Assembly (NCBI RefSeq): GCF_015533855.1
Contig: NZ_AP024154.1
Coordinates: 4,160,501-4,224,500, forward strand
DNA length: 64,000 bases
Direction: 5' to 3'
Source: Echinicola sp. 20G
GTDB lineage: Bacteria; Bacteroidota; Bacteroidia; Cytophagales; Cyclobacteriaceae
A model generated the notes under the pieces. That model saw nothing but the letters and a program-made list of their open reading frames with translations. It ran no database searches and was not told the DNA's origin. The position numbers were made by a program, and so were the translations under genes. Below are positions 9,618 through 18,882 of this stretch, one piece after another (positions within the stretch are counted from its first letter, which is position 1; every line of letters begins with the position of its first letter).

Positions 9618-10106
9618 ATGAAACATTTATTTTCTATCATGATTTTCGCAGTAGTAATGACCTCATGTAAGGATGATGAAATGAGGCCTTCTTTGGATAA
9701 CCTAAGTGGTATGTACGAAAGGGCTATTCGTTCAGAAGATCAAGAATATTGGTATATATACGGGTTGGTATTCAACAAGGATGGGAATTTTGAGCAACGA
9801 ATAACAATCAGGGAAACTGAACATGGGGAAGATTTGGGCTATGCTTCTCTGGTGTTGGGCAATTTCAGTGTCAAAGGTGAAAACCTAACTTGGGAGCTAC
9901 AGGAATTTTATCATTGGCCCTATCAAGAACAGGCTCAACCATATGGGCAAAGGAATGACCTGATTCCTCAGGATGAAACGAATTCTTTTAGTCAATCAGG
10001 TACCATCAAATTGTTGGATCAAGGCCATGTACTATCCATAAGTTTTCCCTGTAATGATGTGCTTTCTTCTTGCATAGGTGAAATGATTTATAAGAGAGTG
10101 AAATGA
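9618..10106 (+). CDS. Small lipoprotein of unknown function
   Basis: About 162 residues. ATG 9618 is preferred over an upstream GTG at 9588 because it gives a compact lipoprotein signal peptide, MKHLFSIMIFAVVMTSC, with lipobox cysteine at position 17. The mature part is acidic and aromatic-rich (EYWYIYGLVFNKDGNFEQRI) and looks like a small beta-rich lipocalin-like or META-like fold of the kind found in many Bacteroidota lipoproteins. That fold is a guess from appearance. It starts 55 bp after dnaE, but its composition is more AT-rich, so it is probably a separate unit. Confidence 0.65.
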   Translation: MKHLFSIMIFAVVMTSCKDDEMRPSLDNLSGMYERAIRSEDQEYWYIYGLVFNKDGNFEQRITIRETEHGEDLGYASLVLGNFSVKGENLTWELQEFYHWPYQEQAQPYGQRNDLIPQDETNSFSQSGTIKLLDQGHVLSISFPCNDVLSSCIGEMIYKRVK

Positions 10107-10206
10107 CAAAGGAATATTTTTTTATTGGTTTTTGGTAAAATATCAGCTTTTGGGATATTTTAACCTTAAATCACTTGGGTAAATCCCAATACCGAAAACA
10201 TATAGA

Positions 10207-10242
10207 AAAACCCCCAAGTGATTTTATGGACTTGGGGGTTTT
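10207..10242. terminator. Bidirectional terminator between convergent genes
   Basis: A 13-bp perfect stem (AAAACCCCCAAGT with ACTTGGGGGTTTT) encloses a 10-base loop. It lies between the rightward lipoprotein gene and the leftward Rnk-like gene. Both arms end in A or T runs, so it can act in either direction. Confidence 0.85.
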
Positions 10243-10244
10243 AA

Positions 10245-10631
10245 TTATTTGTTCTGTTCTACTTTTATGATCCTGAGTTGTCGCTCTCCTGCTGGCAAGG
10301 TCCAACTGAATTGATGGCCTTCCCGATATCCAATCAGTGCTACAGCCAATGGTGCCAAAATGGACACTTGGCCAGTCTTGATATTGGCATCTTGGGGAAG
10401 GACCAATGTAAGCTTGATGGTGTTTTTAAAGGTCAGGCCCAGTACCTCGACAGTAGAATATAAACGAACTATCCGTTCATCAAGCAGGGGATCCTCCAAA
10501 ACCTCACAGTTTTTCAGTTCATTTTCCAATGGCAACAGATCGTGGTGCTGACCATTGGATCTCGATGATAGGAGTATATTTCTAATGGTTTGATAATCTG
10601 ATTTTCTTATCAATGGTTTCATAAATTTCAT
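10245..10631 (-). CDS. GreA/GreB-family factor (Rnk-like)
   Basis: A 128-residue protein with the C-terminal FKBP-like domain of GreA/GreB, most like Rnk, the regulator of nucleoside diphosphate kinase. The signature run includes LVLPQDANIKTGQVSILAPL and ALIGYREGHQFSWTLPAGE. The N-terminus is short and lacks the long coiled coil needed to reach the RNA polymerase active site by the Gre mechanism, so transcript cleavage is unlikely. Rnk-like proteins bind RNA polymerase; the role of this one is not clear from the sequence. It is a single gene ending directly at a bidirectional terminator. Confidence 0.85.
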   Translation of the reverse strand: MKFMKPLIRKSDYQTIRNILLSSRSNGQHHDLLPLENELKNCEVLEDPLLDERIVRLYSTVEVLGLTFKNTIKLTLVLPQDANIKTGQVSILAPLAVALIGYREGHQFSWTLPAGERQLRIIKVEQNK

Positions 10632-11292
10632 GTTTAAATATGGTTCAAAAATTAGTTGACCAACTGGGGACTTTTGTCAACCACTGCCTCGATATGAATA
10701 TCAGTTATAGGACATCACAAGATTTTAAAAAGATAATCGCTCTCCAACAAAGCCCTGCCGGAGAGTTAATGAATAAAGGCTTTACTGCAGGAGAACCACA
10801 AGACCACTTTTCTTACAAATGAAAATGCAGGTTTGCATATTAAAGGGTATAATCCAGGAATAATCATAAATTTAAATGTTAATGCTTGTTATGATTATCC
10901 TTAGATTGCTGTTGGTTGGTAGGGCCTAAAGGATTATTGTTATCGACACGGGGCTCTTCCAATAGATAAATATCTTGCACTTCAGGACTTGAAAGGAAAC
11001 ATACAGAAGAAGCCATCGACTTCCTGTTATTTGGGTAATAATAATATTTACTGCTTTTACGCCTCAAGTGTTGTCAGAAGTTTTGTCATTACATGTTTAC
11101 GTATTTTGATACAAATAGTTGATACCAAAAAACAATCAAATTGATATTTTTTGGCTTTAAAGCCTATTTTAATAAATTGATAATACCAAATCATGGATTG
11201 ATTGCAAGAGTGTTGCTTCCTTTGTCAAAAGGATAGCTTGTTGCGTGTATTGTTGCTGGATCAGTATAACGAATAATTGATTGATAATTGAA
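10632..11292. other. Intergenic stretch without a convincing gene
   Basis: About 660 bp of mostly AT-rich sequence between the Rnk-like gene and the first ECF sigma gene. A 62-codon leftward frame at 10879-11067 (rich in Tyr, Ser and Asn, no recognised domain) and a 60-codon rightward frame at 10640-10822 are open, but neither has a clear ribosome binding site or family likeness. The sigma promoter probably lies in the last 100 bp. Confidence 0.4.
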
Positions 11293-11871
11293 ATGGGTAT
11301 AGATAAAAAAGATAAAATATTTCCAGAGGGGATTAGGTCAAACTATTCTTCGTTGAAGGATTTATTCTATACCTACCATAAAAAGTTGGTCTACTATGCC
11401 ATGCAAATTGTTGGGGACCAATCATTGGCTGATGACCTTGTTCAAGAGGTTTTTATTCATGTATCACAATGGCCGGAATCACATTTTTTCAGAGAAGAGG
11501 ACCACATAAGGAATTATTTGTACAAGGCCGTAAAAAACCAGAGTATCAATGCTTTAAAGGATCTTAAAAAAAATGCTTCCAAAATGGAAGAGCTTGATCC
11601 CGAAGCTGTACAGGGGCCCACGGCTTTGCACCGTCTTATTCAGTCGGAAATTGTCAGTATGGTTTATGAAGCAATGAAAAGCCTTCCAGAGGGATGCAGG
11701 ACTGTGGCTGAACTGTCCTACCTTGAAGGCAAAAGCAATAAAGAAGTGGCCGATATTTTAGGTGTTACCGTTAATACTGTTAAAACTCAAAAGCAAAGGA
11801 GTCTGAAACTTCTTAAGCTACGGATTGATCCTGAGGTTTTTACCCTGTTTTTAATATTAATAAACTGTTAA
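11293..11871 (+). CDS. ECF RNA polymerase sigma factor (FecI-like), locus 1
   Basis: About 192 residues with sigma region 2 (LKDLFYTYHKKLVYYAMQ ... SLADDLVQEVF) and region 4 (LPEGCRTVAELSYLEG ... VNTVKTQKQRSLKLL). ATG 11293 (MGIDKKDK) is preferred to a TTG at 11281. It heads the order sigma, FecR, SusC, SusD, the standard Bacteroidota arrangement in which the receptor senses its ligand, FecR relays the signal across the inner membrane, and the freed sigma factor transcribes the susCD genes. Its direct targets are inferred from position. Confidence 0.92.
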   Translation: MGIDKKDKIFPEGIRSNYSSLKDLFYTYHKKLVYYAMQIVGDQSLADDLVQEVFIHVSQWPESHFFREEDHIRNYLYKAVKNQSINALKDLKKNASKMEELDPEAVQGPTALHRLIQSEIVSMVYEAMKSLPEGCRTVAELSYLEGKSNKEVADILGVTVNTVKTQKQRSLKLLKLRIDPEVFTLFLILINC

Positions 11872-11971
11872 CAATGTAACGTCAGTGTTATTATAAGCGG
11901 TTTCTTAAAAAAAGTTTACTTTTCTTTCACCCAATTTTAAGCTTCCAATGTAATAAGGTAAAGACATTGGA

Positions 11972-13162
11972 ATGCAGAAGGACAATTTATATCACTTTTA
12001 TGCCAAATTGATTCATAAAGAATTAAGGAATCAACTGGATCCCCAAGAAAGGAAACTATTGGAGGAATGGTTATCGAAAGATGTTGAAAATAAGGCATTC
12101 TACGATAAGATTACCTCAAGGGGCTTTATTGATCAACAAATTTTTAAGCTGGAGAACATTGATTCGGACAAGTCTTTTAAAAACTTGGAATCAAAGATCT
12201 TATCCAGAAGAAATGAAGCATTGACCAGACAACTTTGGGTTAGAAAAACAGCTTCTGTGGCTGCAGTTCTGGCCTTGATGCTTCTGGGATGGTCTCTGGT
12301 CCATTTCACTGGCCTTCTTAACTCCCCTGGAAATAATATCAATACAAACCATGTTGTGGATGTGGCTCCGGGCAAAGATAAGGCAATGTTGGTTTTACCC
12401 GATGGAAACATAATAGATCTGGAGGATATGATCGAGGGACATAAACATACTCATGGCGGTATGCAAGTCTCCAAGAAGAAGGATTTTGTGGCCATTAGCC
12501 TTGATAAAAAAGCAATTTTAGCGTCAGAAAAACACTCTAAAATTATTGTTCCAATAGGAGGTAGATATACTGTAGAATTGCAGGATGGAACAAAGGTATG
12601 GCTCAATAGTGCTTCAACTCTAAGCTTTCCGTCAGATTTTAAGCAGAGCAAGAGAGAGATTGTGCTTGATGGAGAGGCTTATTTTGAGGTAGCTCATAAT
12701 CCAAAATCCCCCTTCACTGTTGAAGCAAATGGAACGCAGGTCACGGTTTTGGGAACGCACTTTAATATAAAAGCTTATCAAAATGAAAATGTCACCAAGA
12801 CAACCTTACTGGAAGGAAAGGTTGAAGTGGCTTACAAGGGGCAAAAGAAAGTGTTGGTGCCCGGATCGCAAGCCCTGAGTAAAGAGGATTTGGAAGTATC
12901 CACGGGATCTGTAAAAGAGGCTATAGCTTGGAAAGAGGGATACTTCCTTTTCCAAAGTACCAAATTGGATGAAGTTCTTCGACAGTTGGAGCGCTGGTAC
13001 AACATTAAGGTGGATACCAAAGGACAAATTCCTACCAGGCATTTTAACGCGTCTATAGATATGGATACGAAATTGTCCAGGGTAATTGAAGTCTTGGAAC
13101 TATCAGGCGAAATAGATTTTGAATTTAAAAATGGAATACTCTATGTAACAGAAAAGGACTAA
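11972..13162 (+). CDS. FecR-family anti-sigma factor, locus 1
   Basis: A 396-residue inner-membrane protein. The N-terminal about 85 residues are cytoplasmic and should bind the sigma factor. One transmembrane helix follows at about 90-112 (SVAAVLALMLLGWSLVHFTGLL). The periplasmic FecR domain contains IGGRYTVELQDGTKVWLN and GEAYFEVAHNPKSPFTVEANG, with a DUF4974-type C-terminal domain (LDEVLRQLERWYNIKV) that meets the STN domain of the receptor. It lies 100 bp after the sigma gene and 99 bp before the susC start, with a hairpin in that gap. Confidence 0.93.
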   Translation: MQKDNLYHFYAKLIHKELRNQLDPQERKLLEEWLSKDVENKAFYDKITSRGFIDQQIFKLENIDSDKSFKNLESKILSRRNEALTRQLWVRKTASVAAVLALMLLGWSLVHFTGLLNSPGNNINTNHVVDVAPGKDKAMLVLPDGNIIDLEDMIEGHKHTHGGMQVSKKKDFVAISLDKKAILASEKHSKIIVPIGGRYTVELQDGTKVWLNSASTLSFPSDFKQSKREIVLDGEAYFEVAHNPKSPFTVEANGTQVTVLGTHFNIKAYQNENVTKTTLLEGKVEVAYKGQKKVLVPGSQALSKEDLEVSTGSVKEAIAWKEGYFLFQSTKLDEVLRQLERWYNIKVDTKGQIPTRHFNASIDMDTKLSRVIEVLELSGEIDFEFKNGILYVTEKD

Positions 13163-13168
13163 AAAAAA

Positions 13169-13193
13169 CCAGTGGTCCTCGGAAAACCACTGG
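13169..13193 (+). promoter_or_regulatory. Hairpin between fecR and susC, locus 1
   Basis: An 8-bp stem (CCAGTGGT with ACCACTGG) and a 9-base loop begin 7 bp after the fecR stop codon. There is no T run after it, so a strong terminator is unlikely. It may attenuate read-through or stabilise the susC message. A hairpin of different sequence occupies the same position in locus 2 (23204-23227). Confidence 0.5.
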
Positions 13194-13261
13194 CCCGGCT
13201 GATCGATGCCATTCAATCTTCACAATTAAAATTTATCAATCAACTTCTAAACTGTAAAGTT

Positions 13262-16200
13262 ATGAAATTTACCTACTTGGGACAAGGAGGGAAAGCGCTT
13301 TCCTTTGCCCCGCCAAATTACCTTTTGGTTATGAAATGGACTTTTATTTTATGCTTGGCCCTATGTTTTCAGGTCAGTGCCAAGGTGCATTCCCAAGAAT
13401 TGAATGTAAATGTCTATGAAAAACATTTTACTGAGGTTTTGGACATTATTGAAGCCCAAACCAATGTTAGCTTTGTCTACTCAGATGAAATTATAGATGA
13501 AGCCTTTCCAGTAAGCATCAGTCTGCGCAATGCAAGCCTGGAAGATGCTCTGGAAATTCTGTTCGATAAACAGCCTTTTACCTATAAAATCGTTGACAAT
13601 TTTGTCGTGATTCAGAGCAAAGGGTTATCGAAAGAGGAGATCAGGGATATTTCCGGCACCGTTAAAAGTGTCGATGGAGAGGCGCTTCCTGGAGCTACAG
13701 TCAGGCTGAAAGGAGCATCAAAAGGCACCGTAACAGATCTGGATGGAAATTTTAAACTTTCCAATATCCCTGATGATGCCATTTTGGTAATTAGCTATAT
13801 TGGTTATGAACCAAAAGAGGTAGCTGTCAACAACCAATCCGTTATCCATATAGTACTTGCTCCTTCAGAAACCTCTCTTTCAGAAGTTGTAATCATTGGT
13901 TATGGACAGCAAGAAAGAAAAAAAGTGACCAGTGCCATTGCTGATTTTAAACCTACTGAAGAAAATTTCAGACAGGTTCAGGGCCCTGACCAACTCATGC
14001 AGGGCCGCATGCCAGGCGTTTATGTGGGAGCTGGGGGAGGAACTCCTGGCAGTAACCTACGGGTCAGTATCAGGGGAATTGGGTCCCTTAGCGGTGAAAA
14101 CGAACCTTTATATGTAGTAGATGGAATCCCTTTGGTAAATACCAATGCTGCTCTGTTCAACTTGGGGGAAGGAATGAATCCCCTATCTCAACTTAATCCT
14201 GACGATATTGAATCAATAGAGGTGCTTAAGGATGCGGCTTCTGCAGCGATATATGGTTCCAGAGCTACCAACGGAGTGGTTATTATCACTACAAAATCAG
14301 GCAAGGAAGGACAGTCCAGTTTTTCCATTAATTCCAACATCGGTGTCCAGTACCTTCCCAATGTAGATAAGCTGAAAATGGCAGAAACTGATCTCTATTT
14401 AGAAGTACAAAATGAAGCTAAATACAACTTCAACCAACAATATGGCTATCAACCGGGAGATGGCAACTTTGTGGAATACCTGGAAAATCCATATCCCGGC
14501 ATGCCTTCAACGGATTGGTTGGATTGGGTGACCAGAAATGCCTTGGTGTCCAATGTAAACATGTCATTTAGCACTGGAACCAAAAAGACCAAATTATTTA
14601 TATCCGGAGGATTTTTGGATCAGCAAGGGGTAATCGAAACCAATGAGTACAAAAAGTATAACGGTAAGGTAAATGTAAGCCACCAAGCGACAGATTGGTT
14701 AAAAGTAGGAGTAAACACAAATTTGAGTTTCTCCAGGAATCATAGAATTCCCAACGGCGATTATGGATCTTCCATTTTCCTCAGAAGTATGGGGCAGCGT
14801 CCATACGATCGTCCATTTAAGCCCAACGGAGATTATTATGTGGGCGGAACTGAAGAGTTGGTATACCATAACAATGTCCAAATCCTTAATGAACAAAAAA
14901 CAAAACTCGACAATTATAGGTTGCTGGGCAATGCTTTTGCAGACATAAAGTTCAGTCCATCGTTCCACTTGAAGAATACCTTTGGAATGGACGCAAGCTA
15001 TACAGAAGATTATCTACATTATACTGATCTACATCCCTATGGAGCCGGTCAAGGCAGGGTTCTCGATGAAAGAAGGATGATGACCAATGGCCTTATCGAA
15101 AATACACTGTACTATGATCACGATTTTGGAAAACTGAGCATTAATGCTTTAATGGGGCACTCGTATCAAAAAATTACGACCAGCACCAACTACATAGATG
15201 GCAGGGGCTTTCCTTCCGCTTCTTTCGATGTGATATCAGTGGCCAGTGAAATAGCCAATGCCACTTCAGGGTTTGGCGAAAGTGCGCTGGAGTCCTATTA
15301 CAGTAGGGCAAATTTGAGCTATGCAGATAAATACATGCTTTCACTTTCTCTAAGGGCAGATGGTTCCTCAAGGTTTTCACCAGAAAAAAGATATGGTTCT
15401 TTTCCTTCTATTTCAGCAGGTTGGAACATGTCAGATGAACCATTTTGGAACTTAAACAAAACGGATATTAAACTCCGTGCCAGCTATGGTGCCACAGGAA
15501 ATCAGGATGGTATCGGAAGTTATGCCTATCAGGCATTGATGAGTGGTGGTGCCAATTATAACGGAAATAGTGGTTTGTCCATTTCTACATTTGGTAACGG
15601 TAATTTGACCTGGGAAACAGCAAAACAATTTGATATTGGGGTAGATGCCGGGTTGTTGGAAGGCAAGCTCAACCTCACAGTCGATTATTTCATCAAGAAC
15701 ACCGAGAACCTTTTGTACAGTATGCCTATCCATGCTACTTCAGGGTTTAGCAGTATTACCAGCAATATTGGAAGCATGCAAAACAGAGGATTGGAATTGA
15801 TGTTGGGCTATTCTGATCAGTTTGGCGGACTCCAGTGGCAATCCGATTTTAATATATCCTTTATTGAAAATGAATTGACTTCCTTGCTGGGGGATGAAGC
15901 CTTGTTGATCGGCGCTAACAGGACACTCCAAGTCGGACAGGAGGTGGGCAGTTTTTATATGTATAAAATGTTGGGCATCTACCAATATGATGAAGATGTG
16001 CCGCAAACTTTATACGACCAGGGAGTCCGTGCCGGAGATGTGATCTATGAGGACCTTAATGATGATGGTATTATAAATGTAGAAGACCGCCAAATTATTG
16101 GTAGTTCCAATCCTGATTTTTATGGGGGCTGGTCAAACACCTTCAAATATAAAAACTTTGATCTTTCGGCCTTTTTAACCTATTCCAAAGGATCGGAAGT

Positions 16201-16612
16201 ATATGCTACATGGAGGATTACCACGGACCGCTTGGGATATGGAAAACAAGGCTTCAGGGAAGAGATTGCCCAGAACAGATGGGCAGGACCAGGTACCAGC
16301 AATGAGGTGCCACGAGCCGTACATGGAAGTAGTTATAACCTGTACAATTCCTCCAGGTTTTTGGAGGATGGGTCTTTTATCAGACTTCGCACCTTAAGCT
16401 TGGGATACACTTTGCCAAAGCGCTTATCGGATAGGCTTGATATGACGCATTGTAGGTTTTATGTCCAAGGAGAAAACCTGTTTATACTTACCAAATACTC
16501 TGGTTTGGACCCTGAAGTATCAAAGAATTATGATGCCAGGTTTATGGGAGATGATAATATGAACCTCCCTCAACCAAGGACTTTACGGGTGGGCCTAAAT
16601 CTTACTTTCTAA
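13262..16612 (+). CDS. SusC/RagA TonB-dependent outer-membrane receptor with STN domain, locus 1
   Basis: About 1116 residues from ATG 13262 (MKFTYLG), which sets a plausible secretory signal near MKWTFILCLALCFQVSAKVHSQ; an upstream in-frame GTG at 13172 is less likely. Order: signal peptide, STN signalling domain (LNVNVYEKHFTEVLDIIEAQ ... VQIL-type end at FVVIQ), carboxypeptidase-like domain (ISGTVKSVDGEALPGATVRL), plug with PLYVVDGIPL and the SusC signature VLKDAASAAIYGSRATNGVV, then the 22-strand barrel ending GLNLTF. It imports a ligand captured with SusD and, through the STN domain, signals to the adjacent FecR. The substrate cannot be read from the protein itself; neighbours point to phosphodiester glycans. 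Confidence 0.95.
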   Translation: MKFTYLGQGGKALSFAPPNYLLVMKWTFILCLALCFQVSAKVHSQELNVNVYEKHFTEVLDIIEAQTNVSFVYSDEIIDEAFPVSISLRNASLEDALEILFDKQPFTYKIVDNFVVIQSKGLSKEEIRDISGTVKSVDGEALPGATVRLKGASKGTVTDLDGNFKLSNIPDDAILVISYIGYEPKEVAVNNQSVIHIVLAPSETSLSEVVIIGYGQQERKKVTSAIADFKPTEENFRQVQGPDQLMQGRMPGVYVGAGGGTPGSNLRVSIRGIGSLSGENEPLYVVDGIPLVNTNAALFNLGEGMNPLSQLNPDDIESIEVLKDAASAAIYGSRATNGVVIITTKSGKEGQSSFSINSNIGVQYLPNVDKLKMAETDLYLEVQNEAKYNFNQQYGYQPGDGNFVEYLENPYPGMPSTDWLDWVTRNALVSNVNMSFSTGTKKTKLFISGGFLDQQGVIETNEYKKYNGKVNVSHQATDWLKVGVNTNLSFSRNHRIPNGDYGSSIFLRSMGQRPYDRPFKPNGDYYVGGTEELVYHNNVQILNEQKTKLDNYRLLGNAFADIKFSPSFHLKNTFGMDASYTEDYLHYTDLHPYGAGQGRVLDERRMMTNGLIENTLYYDHDFGKLSINALMGHSYQKITTSTNYIDGRGFPSASFDVISVASEIANATSGFGESALESYYSRANLSYADKYMLSLSLRADGSSRFSPEKRYGSFPSISAGWNMSDEPFWNLNKTDIKLRASYGATGNQDGIGSYAYQALMSGGANYNGNSGLSISTFGNGNLTWETAKQFDIGVDAGLLEGKLNLTVDYFIKNTENLLYSMPIHATSGFSSITSNIGSMQNRGLELMLGYSDQFGGLQWQSDFNISFIENELTSLLGDEALLIGANRTLQVGQEVGSFYMYKMLGIYQYDEDVPQTLYDQGVRAGDVIYEDLNDDGIINVEDRQIIGSSNPDFYGGWSNTFKYKNFDLSAFLTYSKGSEVYATWRITTDRLGYGKQGFREEIAQNRWAGPGTSNEVPRAVHGSSYNLYNSSRFLEDGSFIRLRTLSLGYTLPKRLSDRLDMTHCRFYVQGENLFILTKYSGLDPEVSKNYDARFMGDDNMNLPQPRTLRVGLNLTF

Positions 16613-16618
16613 CTTTTA

Positions 16619-17926
16619 ATGAAAGAAACCATGAAATTTAATTTATCCATATTCTTGCTGGCCCTATTATTGGCCACATCTTGCAGCAATCAGTTGGATT
16701 TATATCCAAGATCTGCAGTTTCTTCCGAGTCTGAACTCACAGAGGAGGATGCCCAGTCATTCCTTATGGGGATTTATCAATCCGTGCAAAATGACCCTGG
16801 CCGCGAATCCTTTATCATGGGAGATCTTTTAGGAGGGGACCTTAACTCGGCAAGCTCTGTAAACGGAGGGGGAACCAATGCATTCATCAGTAATATTTTA
16901 AGGCCTGAGCATAGCTATCCCAAAAATATCTGGATTGGATATTATGAGGCTTTGTACCAAGTTAATACCCTGATTGAAAGTTTGAAGAACCTATCAGAAT
17001 CTCCAGAATTGAATCAAATACGTGGAGTGTCTCATTACTTCAGGGCGTACATATACTATAATTTGGTAAGTAAATATGGGGGAGTGCCTATCCAAAGGGA
17101 AAATACCATGGAAAAACTGGCCAGAAATACAGCAGAGGAAGTGTACGCCTTTATTGAGGAAGACCTAGAGTACGCCATTCAACATGCTCCTGACTTCTCG
17201 GCCGATTTGGGTGGTGATTACCATTATGTTTCCAAAGATGCCGCCATGGCCATGATGGCAAGAACTAAATTGATGCAGGGTAAAAAGGCAGAGGCTGCCG
17301 CCTTGGCAGAGGAACTGATCGCAAAGCCTTATTTTGAGTTGGATAGTTTTGAGAAGATATTCCGGAGACAGGCTAATTCCGAGTTGATATTTGCTTTTGT
17401 CAACCTAACGATAGAGTCCAGTATCAACTTAAGCACTTGGTTCTACACTTATGCCCATCCCCAAAGTGGTTCCTACGTGTTCAAACCAAATCCTTGGGCG
17501 ATGGAGATGTTTACTGCCTCAGACAAGAGATCTTCCATTTCGGTGGATACCTATGAGGGGCTTGATGTAGTCAACAAGTACCCCAGCGGTCAAACTGGGA
17601 CAGACCCTTTAAATGTAAGCAGAATTGCTGAAATGTATCTGATAAGTGCCGAGGGGCAAGGATTGGCCGGTTTGAATAGGCTAAATGAATTACGAACCGC
17701 ACGTGGGCTGGCACCTGTGTTCACTTCTTCTGAACAACAATATCTTGATTTGATATTGGAAGAGCGACGTCGGGAACTGTTTGCGGAAGGTTTTAGGTGG
17801 GTGGACCTGGTAAGAACCGGAAAGGCAGTACAGGATATTGGCATTCAGGAGAGGGAAACATTATTGCCTATTCCTGAAACAGAACTCATGTTGAATGAGA
17901 AGCTTGTTCAAAATCCTGGCTATTAA
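16619..17926 (+). CDS. SusD/RagB surface lipoprotein, locus 1
   Basis: A 435-residue surface-exposed ligand-binding lipoprotein with signal and lipobox in IFLLALLLATSC. It contains SusD-type TPR helices (YYEALYQVNTLIESL, VSHYFRAYIYYNLVSKYGGVP) and the conserved end RRRELFAEGFRWVDLVRTG ... LLPIPETELMLNEKLVQNPGY. It starts 6 bp after susC, so the two are co-translated and form the lid and channel of one transporter. A second ATG at 16631 is an equally good start. It is shorter than many SusD proteins (about 550), suggesting a compact binding face. Confidence 0.94.
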   Translation: MKETMKFNLSIFLLALLLATSCSNQLDLYPRSAVSSESELTEEDAQSFLMGIYQSVQNDPGRESFIMGDLLGGDLNSASSVNGGGTNAFISNILRPEHSYPKNIWIGYYEALYQVNTLIESLKNLSESPELNQIRGVSHYFRAYIYYNLVSKYGGVPIQRENTMEKLARNTAEEVYAFIEEDLEYAIQHAPDFSADLGGDYHYVSKDAAMAMMARTKLMQGKKAEAAALAEELIAKPYFELDSFEKIFRRQANSELIFAFVNLTIESSINLSTWFYTYAHPQSGSYVFKPNPWAMEMFTASDKRSSISVDTYEGLDVVNKYPSGQTGTDPLNVSRIAEMYLISAEGQGLAGLNRLNELRTARGLAPVFTSSEQQYLDLILEERRRELFAEGFRWVDLVRTGKAVQDIGIQERETLLPIPETELMLNEKLVQNPGY

Positions 17927-17945
17927 CTATAAATTCAAGAAAAGG

Positions 17946-18860
17946 ATGACTATTAATATTAAATATTTTCCGTTTTATGTATTTGCGGTTTTGATAATGT
18001 TATCGATCAGCTGTACAAATGAAGATGAGGAGCTTTCAATTATAGAGGACGAGCTTTCCCCAATAACACAAAGGCTGATCGACAGTACAGACTTGGTAAG
18101 CAATGTCTTTTGGGATACCACCTTTACAGTGGCTCCTGGGGTGGAAGAAACAGATATTCATTATTTGTCCATGAAAGGGCTGAGCATGAAAATGTTTGTT
18201 TTTAAAGTAGACCTTAAAGAAGAAGGCGTAGAGCTAAAGGCGGTTATGCCCTATGGAAGTAATGGTTTTGGTATGCAGCCTATCCCAGAAATGGTTAGCT
18301 ACGTGGATGTGCCTGGCAAGAAAGTGGTGGGGGCAGTGAATTCAGACTTTTTTAACATGAACACCGGGGAGCCCAGGGGAATAGTGGTTCTTGATGGAGA
18401 AGTGGTTAAAAATTCTGCCATGCTGGATTCATTTTTCGGCATTGACAAAAATGGAAAGCCCCTTATAGAACAAGCGGATGATTTTGGTTTATATGAGGAG
18501 GAGCTACTCTTTGGACTAGGAGCCGGAGACATTCTGGTGAAAGACTATGGTTTAGCCCCGATCAGCAATGCCGATATCCACCCACGAACAGGTGTAGGCT
18601 TTACCGATTTACAAGAAGTCTATTTTATTGTGGTCGATGGACGTGATTTTGACTATTCCAATGGCTTTGGCTTATCGGAATTTGCGGAAGTATTTAAAGC
18701 CCTGGATGTAAAAGATGCTACCAATTTGGATGGAGGGGGATCATCCACCTTTGTGACCTTGCATAGTTTGTCTGATGTATTTCATGTTAGAAATAAACCT
18801 TCAGATGGCAGCCCAAGACCGGTTGCAAACGGATGGGCTATTTTGGTAAACGAAAATTAA
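17946..18860 (+). CDS. Phosphodiester glycosidase (NAGPA/DUF2233 family) lipoprotein
   Basis: About 304 residues from ATG 17946, preceded by AAAAGG; an upstream ATG at 17895 overlaps susD and adds no sensible signal. Signal and lipobox: FAVLIMLSISC. The catalytic domain belongs to the family of the mammalian uncovering enzyme N-acetylglucosamine-1-phosphodiester alpha-N-acetylglucosaminidase, which removes a sugar from a sugar-phosphate diester. Conserved blocks are visible: GAVNSDFFNMNTGEPRG, HPRTGVGFTD and NLDGGGSSTF. It follows susD by 19 bp. The lipid anchor suggests the outer membrane surface or periplasm. A second family member is at 20327. Exact sugar specificity is unknown. Confidence 0.88.
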   Translation: MTINIKYFPFYVFAVLIMLSISCTNEDEELSIIEDELSPITQRLIDSTDLVSNVFWDTTFTVAPGVEETDIHYLSMKGLSMKMFVFKVDLKEEGVELKAVMPYGSNGFGMQPIPEMVSYVDVPGKKVVGAVNSDFFNMNTGEPRGIVVLDGEVVKNSAMLDSFFGIDKNGKPLIEQADDFGLYEEELLFGLGAGDILVKDYGLAPISNADIHPRTGVGFTDLQEVYFIVVDGRDFDYSNGFGLSEFAEVFKALDVKDATNLDGGGSSTFVTLHSLSDVFHVRNKPSDGSPRPVANGWAILVNEN

Positions 18861-18882
18861 CACACCTTAAGAAGCTAAAATC